From positions 173,519 to 237,518 of the forward strand of contig CAMCYP010000001.1 of NCBI GenBank assembly GCA_945885345.1: 64,000 nt of DNA, read 5' to 3'. The stretch comes from Bordetella parapertussis (GTDB lineage Bacteria > Pseudomonadota > Gammaproteobacteria > Burkholderiales > SG8-41). A program made the translations under genes and the position numbers. Below are positions 8,632-18,143 of this stretch, in pieces; position 1 is the stretch's first letter, and every line of letters begins with the position of its first letter. Under the pieces are notes generated by a model. The model saw nothing but the letters and a program-made list of their open reading frames with translations. It had not been told where the DNA came from and made no database searches.

Positions 8632-9294
8632 TTGCCGCGCCGCATCATGATCTCGCACTCCCTGGCTGTCTCCCGCACCACGCCATCACGGCTGCCCGGC
8701 ATCGCCGTGGCCGTGGGCATGCATGCCGCGCTGCTAGCCGCGCTGCTGAGTTACGCGCCGGCACGGCAGGCATTGCTCGACTTCGCGCCGATCATGGTCA
8801 GCATGGTGCGGCCCGAACCCATCGAACCGCCGCTGAAATTGCCCAAGCCCAAACCGGTGGTCAAACAATCCGTCAAACCGCCGGATCCCAAACCGCAGCC
8901 GCTGCTGGCAATCAGCGAACCGGTGTCGACGCCAGCACCCATCGTCGCCCCGCCGCCAACGCCGCAACCGGTCGAACCGGTTACCGTACAACCACAGCCG
9001 CCCGCACCGGTGACCCCGCCGCAGTTCAACGCTGCCTATCTGAACAATCCGGCGCCACCATATCCGCCGCTGTCGCGCCGGCTCGGCGAAGAAGGCCACG
9101 TGATGCTGCGTGTATTCGTCGACGAGCGCGGCTTGCCGGTGCGCGTCGAGATGCGCAGTTCCAGCGGCCACGAGCGTTTGGACAACGTGGCGCTGCAAAC
9201 CGTCAAAAACTGGAAATTCGTTCCTGCCCGCCGCGGCGACCAGGCCGTCAGCGGCTGGGTCATCGTCCCCATTTCATTCAGTTTGAGGAGTTAG
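8632..9294 (+). CDS. tonB: TonB-family energy transducer
   Basis: The 220-residue protein has one N-terminal transmembrane helix (about residues 24-42), a long Pro/Lys- and Pro-rich periplasmic spacer (about 55-135) and a C-terminal TonB domain (about 140-220) with YPPLSRRLGEEGHVMLRV, close to the YPxxAxxxGxxGxV signature. It couples the proton motive force, via ExbB-ExbD, to outer-membrane receptors. A second ATG at 8647 is possible. It is followed after 4 bp by exbB, exbD and a siderophore receptor, and preceded by a Fur-like box. Confidence 0.92.
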   Translation: MPRRIMISHSLAVSRTTPSRLPGIAVAVGMHAALLAALLSYAPARQALLDFAPIMVSMVRPEPIEPPLKLPKPKPVVKQSVKPPDPKPQPLLAISEPVSTPAPIVAPPPTPQPVEPVTVQPQPPAPVTPPQFNAAYLNNPAPPYPPLSRRLGEEGHVMLRVFVDERGLPVRVEMRSSSGHERLDNVALQTVKNWKFVPARRGDQAVSGWVIVPISFSLRS

Positions 9295-9298
9295 CCAT

Positions 9299-10042
9299 TT
9301 GGACCCGCAACAAACCATAGGCTTCGCGCATTTTCTCGGGCAGGCGGATATCGTCGGCAAAACCCTGCTCATGATCCTGCTGCTGATGAGCGTCGTCACC
9401 TGGTACCTGATCATCACCAGGACCATCACTACGTTCACGCTGCGCCAGCGCTCGAAACGTTTCCTTGATACGTTCTGGAACGCACCGTCGCTGCAGGCGG
9501 TGGCCACAAAGCTGGAAGACCAGCACCCGGATGAGCCCTTCTCCCATCTGACCTGGCACGCCATCATCGCCGCGCGCCACCACCAGCGCCATGGCACCAA
9601 CAAGCTGGATGAAGCCGGCTCGGGCGCGGATTTCATCACCCGTTCGATGCGCCGCGTGATCGACGAGGAAACCGCGCGCTTCGAATCCGGACTGACCGTG
9701 CTCGCCTCGGTGGGCAGCACTGCCCCGTTCATCGGCCTGTTCGGCACGGTGTGGGGCGTGTACCACGCGCTGGTCAATATCGGCATGAGCGGCCAGGGCA
9801 CGCTGGACAAGGTCGCCGGCCCCGTCGGCGAAGCACTGATCATGACCGCGCTGGGCCTTGCCGTGGCAATTCCTGCGGTGCTGGCCTACAACTTCGCGGT
9901 GCGCAGCAACCGCATGGTGCTGGCGCAGCTCGATTCCTTCGCGCACGACCTGTATGCCTTCCTCACCACGGGTTCGCACGTCAACGACGTGGCCGCAGTT
10001 GCACCGGTGCGCCCCGCGGCGGTCGCCAAGGTCGGAGCGTAA
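9299..10042 (+). CDS. exbB: Biopolymer transport protein ExbB (MotA/TolQ/ExbB proton channel family)
   Basis: ExbB forms the pentameric inner-membrane channel that powers TonB with ExbD. The 247-residue product has three hydrophobic segments (about 18-40, 130-155, 175-200) and the family segment VGSTAPFIGLFGTVWGVYHAL followed by GPVGEALIMTALGLAVAIPAVLAYN. Translation begins at TTG 9299, with GAGGAG at 9285-9290 as ribosome site overlapping the tonB end. It is directly followed by exbD. Confidence 0.93.
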   Translation: MDPQQTIGFAHFLGQADIVGKTLLMILLLMSVVTWYLIITRTITTFTLRQRSKRFLDTFWNAPSLQAVATKLEDQHPDEPFSHLTWHAIIAARHHQRHGTNKLDEAGSGADFITRSMRRVIDEETARFESGLTVLASVGSTAPFIGLFGTVWGVYHALVNIGMSGQGTLDKVAGPVGEALIMTALGLAVAIPAVLAYNFAVRSNRMVLAQLDSFAHDLYAFLTTGSHVNDVAAVAPVRPAAVAKVGA

Positions 10043-10048
10043 CGAGCC

Positions 10049-10471
10049 ATGGCCTTCGGCGGATTCAACAAATCGGGCGACAACGCGCCCATGGCGGAAA
10101 TCAACATGGTGCCGCTGATCGACGTGATGCTGGTGCTGCTGGTGATTTTCATCATCACCGCACCGCTGCTGACCAACGCGGTAAAAATCGACCTGCCACG
10201 CGCGTCCAGCCAGCCCAATATCACCAAGCCCGACAACATCCAGCTCGGCATCCGCGCCGATGGCGACGTGTTCTGGAACGGCGAGCTGGTTGATGCCGCC
10301 GCGCTGGATGCACGCATGAAATCTTCAGCAGCGATCAATCCGCAGCCAGAGTTGCACATCCGTGCTGATCGCACTACGGAGTACCAGAAAGTTGCATCGG
10401 TGATGGCAGCAGCGGCACGGGCGGGATTGGGCAAGATCGGATTCGTCTCCTCGCCCGATGAAAAAAACTGA
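10049..10471 (+). CDS. exbD: Biopolymer transport protein ExbD
   Basis: A 140-residue protein with a short cytoplasmic N-terminus, one transmembrane helix (about 22-42) and a periplasmic domain. The helix begins INMVPLIDVMLVLLVIF; the Asp in PLIDVML is the protonatable residue essential for ExbD/TolR function. It starts 6 bp after exbB. With TonB and ExbB it energises the receptor encoded next. Confidence 0.93.
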   Translation: MAFGGFNKSGDNAPMAEINMVPLIDVMLVLLVIFIITAPLLTNAVKIDLPRASSQPNITKPDNIQLGIRADGDVFWNGELVDAAALDARMKSSAAINPQPELHIRADRTTEYQKVASVMAAAARAGLGKIGFVSSPDEKN

Positions 10472-10580
10472 TTCACTGAAACCGAAGCATTGAACAAACA
10501 CAGCACTCACATAGCACCCGCAAGCCATCCGGACTCCCGGTAGCCAGCATTCTTATTCACTGACTACAAGGGAGAACACC

Positions 10581-12821
10581 ATGAAAAAGCAATTCCAGTT
10601 ACGACCAATTGCCGCCGCAATCGCCAGCCTGCGCATCAAACCGCAGACTGCAGCGGCAGAGTCGCGCACTGCAATCCGCAAGCTGCTGCCGCTGGGCGCG
10701 ATGCTGGCCGGCATGAGCCTGGCACCGCAGGGCGCGTTTGCGCAGACCGCACCAGTCGCCGGCGAAACCACCTTGCCCACCGTCAATGTCAAGGCTGACG
10801 CCGACCAACAGGATGGCACGCGCGCTACAGCCACACGCGTCGGAAAAACCCTGCAGGATCCGCAGGACATCCCCCAGGCCGTGACCACGGTCACCAAAAC
10901 CATGATGGATGAGCAACAGGTCGGCAGCCTACGTGAAGCGCTGCGCAATGTCTCGGGACTGAGCTTCAACGCCGCAGAAGGCGGTCGCGCCGGTGACAAC
11001 TTCAACCTGCGCAGCTTCTATACCTTCGGCGACGTGTATCTGGATGGCATCCGCGACACCGCCCAGTACAACCGGGAAACCTTCAACCTCGAGCAAGTTG
11101 ATGTACTGCGCGGCGCTGCCGCGATGCTGTTCGGGCGCGGCCAGGCCGGCGGCGTCATCAACCAGGTCAGCAAAACGCCGCTGCGTTTTGACCAGTACAA
11201 TTTCTCGGCCAGCGTCGGCACCCGCGGTTACCGCGAAGCCACCGCCGACCTCAATATGGTATTCAGTGCCGACACCGCACTGCGCGTCAATATGATGCAG
11301 CGCGACGAGGGCAGCTGGCGCGTTAACCCTGCCTCGGGCACCGAAGCGGAAATACATCGCAAGGGCATTGCGTTCAGCCTTGCCCTGAATCAGGACTCCA
11401 CCAACAAGTTCTGGCTGAACCAGTATTACGCCGAAACCCACGACAACCCCGACTACGGCATCAGCTTTAACGCCGCAACTCGCGCCCCGGGCACGATTTT
11501 GCCGGCAAGCACTTTCTTCAATGGCGACCGCAACTTCGACGACAGCACCACGTCGATCACCACGCTGGTGAATGAATACACCATCTCGGCAGACAGCATG
11601 TTGCGCACACAAGCGCGTTATGCCCACTACGAGCGCAGTTACTGGGCAAAAACACCGAACCTGACAACCCTGCCCACCGCAACGGCCGGAACCGGCGGCA
11701 ACGTGACCCGCTCCATGGATTATGAAACCATCACGCTGCAATCCGATCTCACCACCAGGCTACAGGCTTTGGGCATGAAACATGAAATTCTCGCCGGCGC
11801 AGAATATTTCGGCGAGAACAGCCATCGCCGGAGTCTGCAGGCATTCGGCACGGCGCCTGCACCGCTTTATCTCCCGTACGCCGAGTCTGGTGCCGCCTCC
11901 ACTGATTTCAAAAGCAACTCCTATGCGTTTTACGCACAGGACACCGTCGAATTCATCCCGAAGTGGAAAGGCACTCTGGGCATCCGCCGCGACCAGCTCG
12001 ACGCTGATTTCAGCAGCGCAACTTCGCCCCAGCTGAGCTATGGCGAAAACAGCTACCGTGCAGCCCTGTCATTCCAACCCACGGATGCCGTACATTACTA
12101 CGTCAGCTGGAGCGATACCTTCAGCCCCACCGCCGATCTTTACCAGCTGACAGTGGCTCCGCTGCCGCCGGAGCGCAGCAACGTGACCGAGATCGGCACC
12201 AAGTGGCTGGTGGGTGACCTTTCCCTGCGCGCTGCCATCTATCATGCAGTCAAGAAATGGGAGCGAAACGGCGATCTCGAAGCAACCGCTGCAGTGCTGA
12301 CCAACAAGCGGAGTGCAAACGGCCTTGAACTCGAAGCAGCCGGCCGTATCAACGACCGCTGGGAAATGTTTACCGGATTTTCGTACATAGACTCGGAAAT
12401 TCTCGATGTGGCCACCAACATCAACGCGGGCACCGGCGCCATCACCCGCGGCAATGCCGGATACATCGGACAAGTCGCACGCAATACGCCCAAATACACC
12501 TTCAACCTGTGGACGACCTACAAGGTCACGGGGCCATGGAAAATCGGTGGCGGCATGGAATACAAGGCCGAGCGGCAAGGATTTAACCCTAGCGGCGCCG
12601 GCGCCGTACCGACACTGAACGGGGTCTACTATCCCAACACCGCGCCAGCCTATACACGCTTTGATGCGCTGGTGGCCTACGAACAGCCGAAATGGACCGT
12701 GCGGCTGAACATCAAGAACCTGTTCAACAAGCTCTATTACGAATCGATCTACGACAACGGTGGCTTTACCGTGCCCGGCACACGTCGCCAGGCGATCCTG
12801 ACCACCGAACTCAAGTTCTGA
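10581..12821 (+). CDS. fiu: TonB-dependent catecholate siderophore receptor (Fiu-like)
   Basis: The 746-residue outer-membrane protein has a long signal region ending near AFAQTA (about residue 55), a plug domain (about 75-190) with TRVGKTLQDPQDIPQAV and the siderophore-receptor plug signature VDVLRGAAAMLFGRGQAGG, then a beta-barrel ending in the aromatic-terminated strand ILTTELKF. Fiu in E. coli imports ferric catecholates and is encoded beside ybiX; here the next gene is the ybiX/piuC homologue, which supports the Fiu subtype. A GGGAG ribosome site precedes the start. No separate Fur box is evident in the 109 bp before it, so transcription probably comes from the tonB promoter. Confidence 0.88.
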   Translation: MKKQFQLRPIAAAIASLRIKPQTAAAESRTAIRKLLPLGAMLAGMSLAPQGAFAQTAPVAGETTLPTVNVKADADQQDGTRATATRVGKTLQDPQDIPQAVTTVTKTMMDEQQVGSLREALRNVSGLSFNAAEGGRAGDNFNLRSFYTFGDVYLDGIRDTAQYNRETFNLEQVDVLRGAAAMLFGRGQAGGVINQVSKTPLRFDQYNFSASVGTRGYREATADLNMVFSADTALRVNMMQRDEGSWRVNPASGTEAEIHRKGIAFSLALNQDSTNKFWLNQYYAETHDNPDYGISFNAATRAPGTILPASTFFNGDRNFDDSTTSITTLVNEYTISADSMLRTQARYAHYERSYWAKTPNLTTLPTATAGTGGNVTRSMDYETITLQSDLTTRLQALGMKHEILAGAEYFGENSHRRSLQAFGTAPAPLYLPYAESGAASTDFKSNSYAFYAQDTVEFIPKWKGTLGIRRDQLDADFSSATSPQLSYGENSYRAALSFQPTDAVHYYVSWSDTFSPTADLYQLTVAPLPPERSNVTEIGTKWLVGDLSLRAAIYHAVKKWERNGDLEATAAVLTNKRSANGLELEAAGRINDRWEMFTGFSYIDSEILDVATNINAGTGAITRGNAGYIGQVARNTPKYTFNLWTTYKVTGPWKIGGGMEYKAERQGFNPSGAGAVPTLNGVYYPNTAPAYTRFDALVAYEQPKWTVRLNIKNLFNKLYYESIYDNGGFTVPGTRRQAILTTELKF

Positions 12822-12836
12822 CCCTGTAAGGACGGC

Positions 12837-13523
12837 ATGCTCATCACCATAGACAATCTGCTGACAACCGATGAACTGGCTGCTGCCCGCAAGCTGCTTG
12901 CAGGTTCGCACTGGGACAGCGGTCTGGAGACCGCCGGTCCCCAGGCGGCGCAGGTCAAGAACAATGAGCAGCTTGCGGAAAACGTCGAGCACCTGCCGGC
13001 CCTGCGCCGGCTGGTGCTGCAGGCCCTGCACCGCGATCCGGTGTTCTTCACCGCCGCACTGCCGCTGAAAGTCCTGCCGCCTTTTTTCAACCGCTACACC
13101 GGAGCCAGAAACACCTACGGCTTCCACACCGACAACGCGATGCGCATGGCGCCGGACCAATCCGGCAGCTACGTGCGCTCCGACATTTCAGCCACGCTGT
13201 TCCTGTCCGATCCGGACGATTACGAAGGTGGCGTGCTGACCATTGAAGACACCTTCGGCACGCACGGCATCAAGCTCAAGGCTGGCAGCCTGGTGCTTTA
13301 CCCTTCCTCTTCGACCCATGCTGTAAGCCCGGTCACGCGCGGCGCTCGCGTCGCCTGCTTCATGTTCATCCAGAGCATGGTGCGCGACCCCGGCCAGCGC
13401 CGGCTGCTCTACGACATGGACATGGCACTGCTCAAGCTGCGGCAGGACGTCGGTGAAACCGATGCCGTGGTGCGACTCACAGCCACTTACCACAACCTGC
13501 TGCGACGCTGGGCCGAGAGCTGA
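12837..13523 (+). CDS. piuC: Fe(II)/2-oxoglutarate-dependent PKHD-type dioxygenase (PiuC/YbiX)
   Basis: A 228-residue protein matching the length and layout of PiuC/YbiX. The iron-binding His-x-Asp is in YGFHTDNAM and the distal His is in SSTHAVSPVTRGAR, whose Arg would bind 2-oxoglutarate. The family is consistently linked to catecholate receptors and is thought to modify iron-uptake substrates or components; the true substrate is not established. The gene starts 15 bp after the receptor and its stop overlaps the start of the next gene. Confidence 0.9.
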   Translation: MLITIDNLLTTDELAAARKLLAGSHWDSGLETAGPQAAQVKNNEQLAENVEHLPALRRLVLQALHRDPVFFTAALPLKVLPPFFNRYTGARNTYGFHTDNAMRMAPDQSGSYVRSDISATLFLSDPDDYEGGVLTIEDTFGTHGIKLKAGSLVLYPSSSTHAVSPVTRGARVACFMFIQSMVRDPGQRRLLYDMDMALLKLRQDVGETDAVVRLTATYHNLLRRWAES

Positions 13524-14581
13524 TGAATACCGCCGCAGAAAATGTGCGTGGATATCTGCCACTGGCCGAAGCACGGCTGACAGCGCCAATCCGGCACTAC
13601 CTTCAGGATGGTGATGATGGCGACAACCAGCGTGCGCTCGCCGCCATCCGCCTGCTGCCGCGCCCGCTGCGCGATGTGCGCGGCGGACATACACGACTGA
13701 CTCTGTGTGGTCAGTCGCTGGAACATCCGATCCTGCTGGCCCCGGTGGCGTACCAGCAGCTGTTCCACAGCGAAGGCGAAACCGCCAGTGCAATGGCCGC
13801 TGCCGCTCAAGGCGGGCAATGGCTGATCAGCAGTCTTGCCAGTAAACCGATTAGCAGCATTGTTGATGCCGGCAAAAATGCCACGGAATACGGTCCGTGG
13901 TTTCAGCTCTACTGGCAAGGCGACCGGCCGCGCACGCTGCGCCTGCTGCAACGCGCCGTTGCCGCCGGCTGTTCAGCCGTGGTACTGACGGTCGATGCAC
14001 CGATCAAGGTGGCCACACTGCCGCTGCCGGAGGGCATCAGTGCAGTAAACCTGGAGCCTTCCGCTGCACCGCAGCCCGTCACAGGAGGCAGCGCGGTATT
14101 CGATGGCTGGATGGCGCAGGCACCAACCTGGGACGATCTCGACTGGCTGCGCCTGCAGACAACACTACCTCTGCTGATCAAGGGCATCCTCCACTCCGAT
14201 GATGCCGGACGCGCGCTGAATGCCGGCTGCGATGGCCTCGTCGTTTCAAATCACGGCGGCCGCATCATGCACGGCACACCTGCCAGCATCGATGTCCTGA
14301 CACCTATCGTGCGCCGCATCGCCGGCCGGATTCCCGTGCTGTTCGACGGCGGCATCCGCCACGGCCGCGATGTGTTCGTTGCGCTTGCCCACGGTGCGAC
14401 TGCAGTATTGATCGGCCGGCCCTATATCTGGGGACTGACCGCCAACGGCGCCATGGGCGTTGCACACGTGATCCGCCTGCTGCGGGACGAACTGGAAATG
14501 ACCATGGCGCTCACCGGATGTGCGCATCTGAGCGATATCAACCCAAGCAACCTTGCTGATTCTGCAAACACCCCGACATGA
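13523..14581 (+). CDS. FMN-dependent alpha-hydroxyacid oxidase/dehydrogenase
   Basis: This 352-residue TIM-barrel flavoprotein belongs to the lactate oxidase/glycolate oxidase/L-lactate dehydrogenase family. Visible signatures are the QLYWQGDR strand, VVLTVDAP, LLIKGI (flavin Lys) and VSNHGGRIMHGTPASID, which keeps the catalytic His and Arg but differs from the usual NHGGRQLDGAPAS. FDGGIRHGRDVFVAL and GRPYIWGL are the phosphate-binding loops. It is embedded in the iron operon with 1-bp and 4-bp overlaps on either side. That coupling suggests it supplies electrons for, or acts on, a hydroxy-carboxylate ferric complex; this is inference. Confidence 0.85.
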   Translation: MNTAAENVRGYLPLAEARLTAPIRHYLQDGDDGDNQRALAAIRLLPRPLRDVRGGHTRLTLCGQSLEHPILLAPVAYQQLFHSEGETASAMAAAAQGGQWLISSLASKPISSIVDAGKNATEYGPWFQLYWQGDRPRTLRLLQRAVAAGCSAVVLTVDAPIKVATLPLPEGISAVNLEPSAAPQPVTGGSAVFDGWMAQAPTWDDLDWLRLQTTLPLLIKGILHSDDAGRALNAGCDGLVVSNHGGRIMHGTPASIDVLTPIVRRIAGRIPVLFDGGIRHGRDVFVALAHGATAVLIGRPYIWGLTANGAMGVAHVIRLLRDELEMTMALTGCAHLSDINPSNLADSANTPT

Positions 14582-16563
14582 CAACCACCCACTCCCTCTC
14601 CGATACCGTTCTGCGCATGATCATGCGCACCCTGCTTGCGGCTTTGATGGCGCTGTCGTTCTGCGCGCAAGCAGCCGACAACACCACGCAGACCATCGTG
14701 CACATGCTCGATTACATGAGCGTGGATTACCCCAACTTTGTCAAAGACGGCAAAATACTGAATGAAACCGAGTACCAGGAACATCAGGAGTTTTCGCTAC
14801 AGGTCGCAGCACTGCTGGCCAAACTGCCCGGCATACCGGAGCAACCCGCATTGCTGGCGCAGGCGGAGCAACTGAAAGCGCGCATCGCCGCCAGGGCGCC
14901 CGGTGCCGAAGTCGCAGCAATGGCTTCGACGTTACGCTGGAAAATAATTGAAGCCTACAAAGTGGTGGTGGTTCCCAGGGCCAGCCCGGACCTGAAGCGC
15001 GGTACTGCGCTGTACGCCGCGCAATGCGCGACCTGCCACGGCACTGAAGGCCGCGGCGATGGCATTGCCGCCAAGGGACTGGAGCCTGCGCCGTCGAATT
15101 TCCACGACAGCGGCCGCATGGCACAGCGCAGTGTTTACGGGCTTTACAGCACGATCACGCTGGGCGTCGGCGGCACGGCCATGGCCGGTTTTGGCAGCCT
15201 CACGGAAGAAGACCGCTGGGCACTGGCCCTCTATGTGAGCACGCTCGGACTTGGAGCTGAACGCATCAGCAAGGGCGGCGCACTGTGGCAGGCAGGGCAA
15301 GGCAAAAAGGAAATCGACACGCTGCGCGCCCTGACAACGCTCAGCGACAACGAAGTCACGCAAAAATTCGGCCCGGATACCGCCGCGGCTTTTGCCTGGC
15401 TGAGAGCCAATCCGCAGGCACTGGCTGCCGGCAAGGAATCGCCGATTGCCTATGCCCGCCGCCTGCTCGACGAAAGTCTCGCGGCGTACCGCGCCGGAAA
15501 ACGCAGCGAAGCACAGCAGCTCGCGCTGACTTCGTATCTCGAAGGTTTCGAACTGTCCGAGGCCGGCCTCAACACGCTGGATCCCGCCCTGCGCCAGTCC
15601 GTCGAGACGCAGATGATTGCCTATCGTGACTTGCTGCAACGCGGTGCGCCGGTGGAATCCGTGGCGCAACTGGCGGAGCGCATCGACGGCCTGCTCGCTG
15701 AAAGTGCCGATAAACTCGGCGGCACGGGACTGTCACCCACCACCGCGGCGATCTCCGCATTTTTCATCCTGGTGCGTGAAGGCCTGGAAGCGCTGCTGGT
15801 GGTTGCCGCGATCATGGCGCTGCTGATCAAATCCGGTCGCCGCGAAGCCATGCCCTGGATTCACGCCGGATGGCTCGGTGCGCTGGCAATGGGTGCCGTA
15901 ACCTGGGTTGTCGCATCAAAAGTGATCGCCATCAGCGGTGCGACACGCGAACTGACTTCAGGTATTACCGCGCTGCTCGCCGCGGCCATCCTGCTCTATG
16001 TCGGCTTCTGGCTGCACAGCAAGAGTTATGCGCATGCCTGGAAGGCCTTCATTGACCAGCATTTAGGCGCCGTGCTGCGAGGCGGCACGCTGTGGACCCT
16101 GGCCGGCGTGTCTTTCCTTGCGGTTTATCGCGAAGCCTTCGAAATCGTGCTGTTTTACCAGGCACTGTGGCAGCAGGTCGGCGAAGGTGCGCATGGCTCA
16201 GTGATCATCGGCCTGCTCTGCGGCATTGCCACACTGGCGATACTGGCCTGGGCCATCCTGCGTTATGGCATCCGGCTGCCGATCGGCCCCTTCTTTGCGG
16301 TCTGCTCCGTGCTGATGGCCGTGCTGGCTGTGGTGTTCACCGGACATGGCGTCAAGGCGCTGCAGGAAGCCGGAGTAATCGCAGCGGTACCGTTCACCGA
16401 TTTCAACCTGCCCACGCTGGGTATTTATGCCACGGTCGAAAGCATGCTGGCGCAGTTGTTCGTACTGCTGTCGGTCATCGCCGCGTTCGTCTGGTCACAC
16501 CACGCCAACCGCAGGACCACAAAAGCTGCGCGACCATCTGCCGGCAGAACAGCCGGCCAGTAA
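14578..16563 (+). CDS. Cytochrome c-FTR1 iron permease fusion
   Basis: The 661-residue protein combines a signal peptide (about 1-33), a periplasmic cytochrome c domain with heme motif CATCHGTEGRGDG (about 145-225), a helical linker, and a C-terminal FTR1 permease with about seven transmembrane helices (from about 395). Both FTR1 iron-translocation motifs (REx2E) are present: VREGLEALLVV and VYREAFEIVLF. FTR1 permeases import iron coupled to redox change; the fused cytochrome implies a periplasmic electron-transfer step. The start overlaps the upstream stop as ATGA. PepSY and b561 genes follow. Confidence 0.9.
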   Translation: MTTTHSLSDTVLRMIMRTLLAALMALSFCAQAADNTTQTIVHMLDYMSVDYPNFVKDGKILNETEYQEHQEFSLQVAALLAKLPGIPEQPALLAQAEQLKARIAARAPGAEVAAMASTLRWKIIEAYKVVVVPRASPDLKRGTALYAAQCATCHGTEGRGDGIAAKGLEPAPSNFHDSGRMAQRSVYGLYSTITLGVGGTAMAGFGSLTEEDRWALALYVSTLGLGAERISKGGALWQAGQGKKEIDTLRALTTLSDNEVTQKFGPDTAAAFAWLRANPQALAAGKESPIAYARRLLDESLAAYRAGKRSEAQQLALTSYLEGFELSEAGLNTLDPALRQSVETQMIAYRDLLQRGAPVESVAQLAERIDGLLAESADKLGGTGLSPTTAAISAFFILVREGLEALLVVAAIMALLIKSGRREAMPWIHAGWLGALAMGAVTWVVASKVIAISGATRELTSGITALLAAAILLYVGFWLHSKSYAHAWKAFIDQHLGAVLRGGTLWTLAGVSFLAVYREAFEIVLFYQALWQQVGEGAHGSVIIGLLCGIATLAILAWAILRYGIRLPIGPFFAVCSVLMAVLAVVFTGHGVKALQEAGVIAAVPFTDFNLPTLGIYATVESMLAQLFVLLSVIAAFVWSHHANRRTTKAARPSAGRTAGQ

Positions 16564-16591
16564 TAATCTTATTTTCAATTGGAGAGCAGAC

Positions 16592-16888
16592 ATGAGTAAT
16601 CCCCTGAAATGCCGTTTTTCTGTTGCCATGCTGATCGGTTCAGCGCTGTTTGCCTTGCCTGCGCAGGCCACCGGCCTCGCCACCTGTGATTCAGGCCCTG
16701 CGGAAAAATGGCAAAAACCCAGCGTCCTCGAGAAAAAACTCACCGCAATGCAATGGAAAGTATCCCGCATCAAGATCGATGGCGGCTGCTACGAGGTCTA
16801 CGCGCTCAACGAGAAAGGGCAGCGGGTGGAAGCGTATTTCCATCCCCTGACACTGGATCCGGTTCCCACCACCGCCAAAGCGCAGTGA
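16592..16888 (+). CDS. Periplasmic PepSY-domain protein
   Basis: A 98-residue exported protein: signal peptide with cleavage after PAQATG (about residue 27), then a single PepSY-like domain containing VLEKKLTAMQWKVSRIKIDGGCYEVYALNEKGQRVEAYFHP, with parts of the motif shown only approximately. The start at 16592 is set by GGAGAG ribosome-site bases at 16581-16586. Small PepSY proteins are common partners of b-type ferric-reductase-like cytochromes, and a b561 gene overlaps its stop (GTGA). Confidence 0.8.
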   Translation: MSNPLKCRFSVAMLIGSALFALPAQATGLATCDSGPAEKWQKPSVLEKKLTAMQWKVSRIKIDGGCYEVYALNEKGQRVEAYFHPLTLDPVPTTAKAQ

Positions 16889-17436
16889 CTTCGGACTCGC
16901 GTATCCGTATCGCAGTCTGGGATCCGGTAGTCCGCATCCTGCATTGGATGCTGGCCATCAGCATCGCTGCAGCCTGGATCACCCGCCATGGTTACGGCGT
17001 ATGGCATGAGTGGATCGGTTTTGCGTCATTGCTGATCGTGATCTTGCGCATCCTCTGGGGATGGTTCGGTTCGCGTTATGCAAGATTCAATCAGTTTGTG
17101 CGCACCCCCACGGCCACGCTCCAGTATGCGGGCCTGATGCTGAGGCATCGGGAGCCGCGCCACATCGGCCACAATCCACTGGGTGGCTGGATGATACTGG
17201 CGCTGCTCACCGTCGCCGCGTTTTCAGCCCTCAGCGGCTGGCTCTACATCACCGATGCGTACTGGGGCGCGGAATGGCTGGAGAATCTGCACGAGGCGCT
17301 GGCGATCTTTTTGCTCGTGCTGGTGGCCTTGCACGTGGCGGGCGTTGTGGCCGCATCCTTGCGGCATCGTGAGAACCTTGTGGCCGCGATGATTCACGGC
17401 CGGAAACGACCCGTAGAAACGAATGATGTAAGCTGA
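16885..17436 (+). CDS. Cytochrome b561-family membrane protein
   Basis: A 183-residue four-helix membrane protein. It begins VRIAVWDPVVRILHW-like (after a short leader), the standard start of prokaryotic b561/hydrogenase-type cytochrome b, with likely heme ligands in ILHWML, YGVWHEWIG, ENLHEALA and LVALHVAG. The GTG start at 16885 overlaps the PepSY stop by 4 bp; no ATG in this frame gives a sensible N-terminus. It probably moves electrons between quinone pool or cytoplasm and the periplasmic PepSY/cytochrome c-FTR1 partners, completing a reductive iron-uptake chain (inference). Confidence 0.83.
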   Translation: MTSDSRIRIAVWDPVVRILHWMLAISIAAAWITRHGYGVWHEWIGFASLLIVILRILWGWFGSRYARFNQFVRTPTATLQYAGLMLRHREPRHIGHNPLGGWMILALLTVAAFSALSGWLYITDAYWGAEWLENLHEALAIFLLVLVALHVAGVVAASLRHRENLVAAMIHGRKRPVETNDVS

Positions 17437-17437
17437 G

Positions 17438-17461
17438 GACGTGATCTGAGTCGATCACGTC
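17438..17461 (+). terminator. Hairpin at the end of the iron operon
   Basis: A perfect 9-bp stem (GACGTGATC / GATCACGTC) with a 6-nt loop directly follows the b561 stop and is trailed by a T-rich but interrupted stretch (GTTCTGTTTTC). Position and shape suit a weak intrinsic terminator. Confidence 0.5.
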
Positions 17462-17522
17462 GTTCTGTTTTCGCTCAGCCCGGTTTTCCTCAGCCCGGCA
17501 CCTCAGGCCCCGGCCGCACAGT

Positions 17523-18005
17523 TCAGGAAGTGCCGCCTTCGCCCATCTGCGACTGCATGTAATTCTGGATGCCGACCTTGCCGATCAGTTCGATCTGGGT
17601 TTCGATCCAGTCGATATGTTCTTCCTCGGATTCAAGAATGTCCTCGAACAGTTCGCGGGTGATGTAATCGCCGACCTCTTCGCAGCAGACAATCGCATCC
17701 TTCAGCATCGGATGCGCATGCATTTCCGATTTGAGATCACACTCCAGGCATTCCTTGACGTTCTCGCCGATCATCAGCTTGTTCAGCTGCTGCAGGTTGG
17801 GCAATCCCTCGAGGAACAGAATGCGTTCGATCAGCTGGTCGGCATGCTTCATCTCGTCGATTGATTCGTGATACTCATGTTCGCCGAGTTTTTTGAGTCC
17901 CCAGTTCTTGAACATGCGGGCATGCAGGAAATACTGGTTGATCGCCGTCAGCTCGTTGGTCAGTATCTTGTTCAGATGGCTGATGACTTTTTTATCGCCC
18001 TTCAT
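17523..18005 (-). CDS. bfr: Bacterioferritin
   Basis: The 160-residue four-helix ferritin stores iron as a ferric mineral in a 24-mer with heme at the dimer interfaces. Ferroxidase residues are visible (Glu18, Glu51, His54 and the later Glu pairs in [13 protein letters not shown]), and Met52 is the heme-ligand position, so it is a heme-type bacterioferritin. It is convergent with the iron-uptake operon and lies 138 bp downstream of bfd on the same strand, placing iron storage next to uptake. Confidence 0.95.
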   Translation of the reverse strand: MKGDKKVISHLNKILTNELTAINQYFLHARMFKNWGLKKLGEHEYHESIDEMKHADQLIERILFLEGLPNLQQLNKLMIGENVKECLECDLKSEMHAHPMLKDAIVCCEEVGDYITRELFEDILESEEEHIDWIETQIELIGKVGIQNYMQSQMGEGGTS

Positions 18006-18143
18006 GACTGTACCTCGCTGGAAAAATGATGTAGTGAGCCTAGCACAGGCACAAAATTACGCCGGGAACGAGAACCGGGACGCGAATGCGCCTCGGCAAG
18101 ACAGAGCACGGGAAAAATCAGCGTAAGCCGAAAGCAGCCGCGC

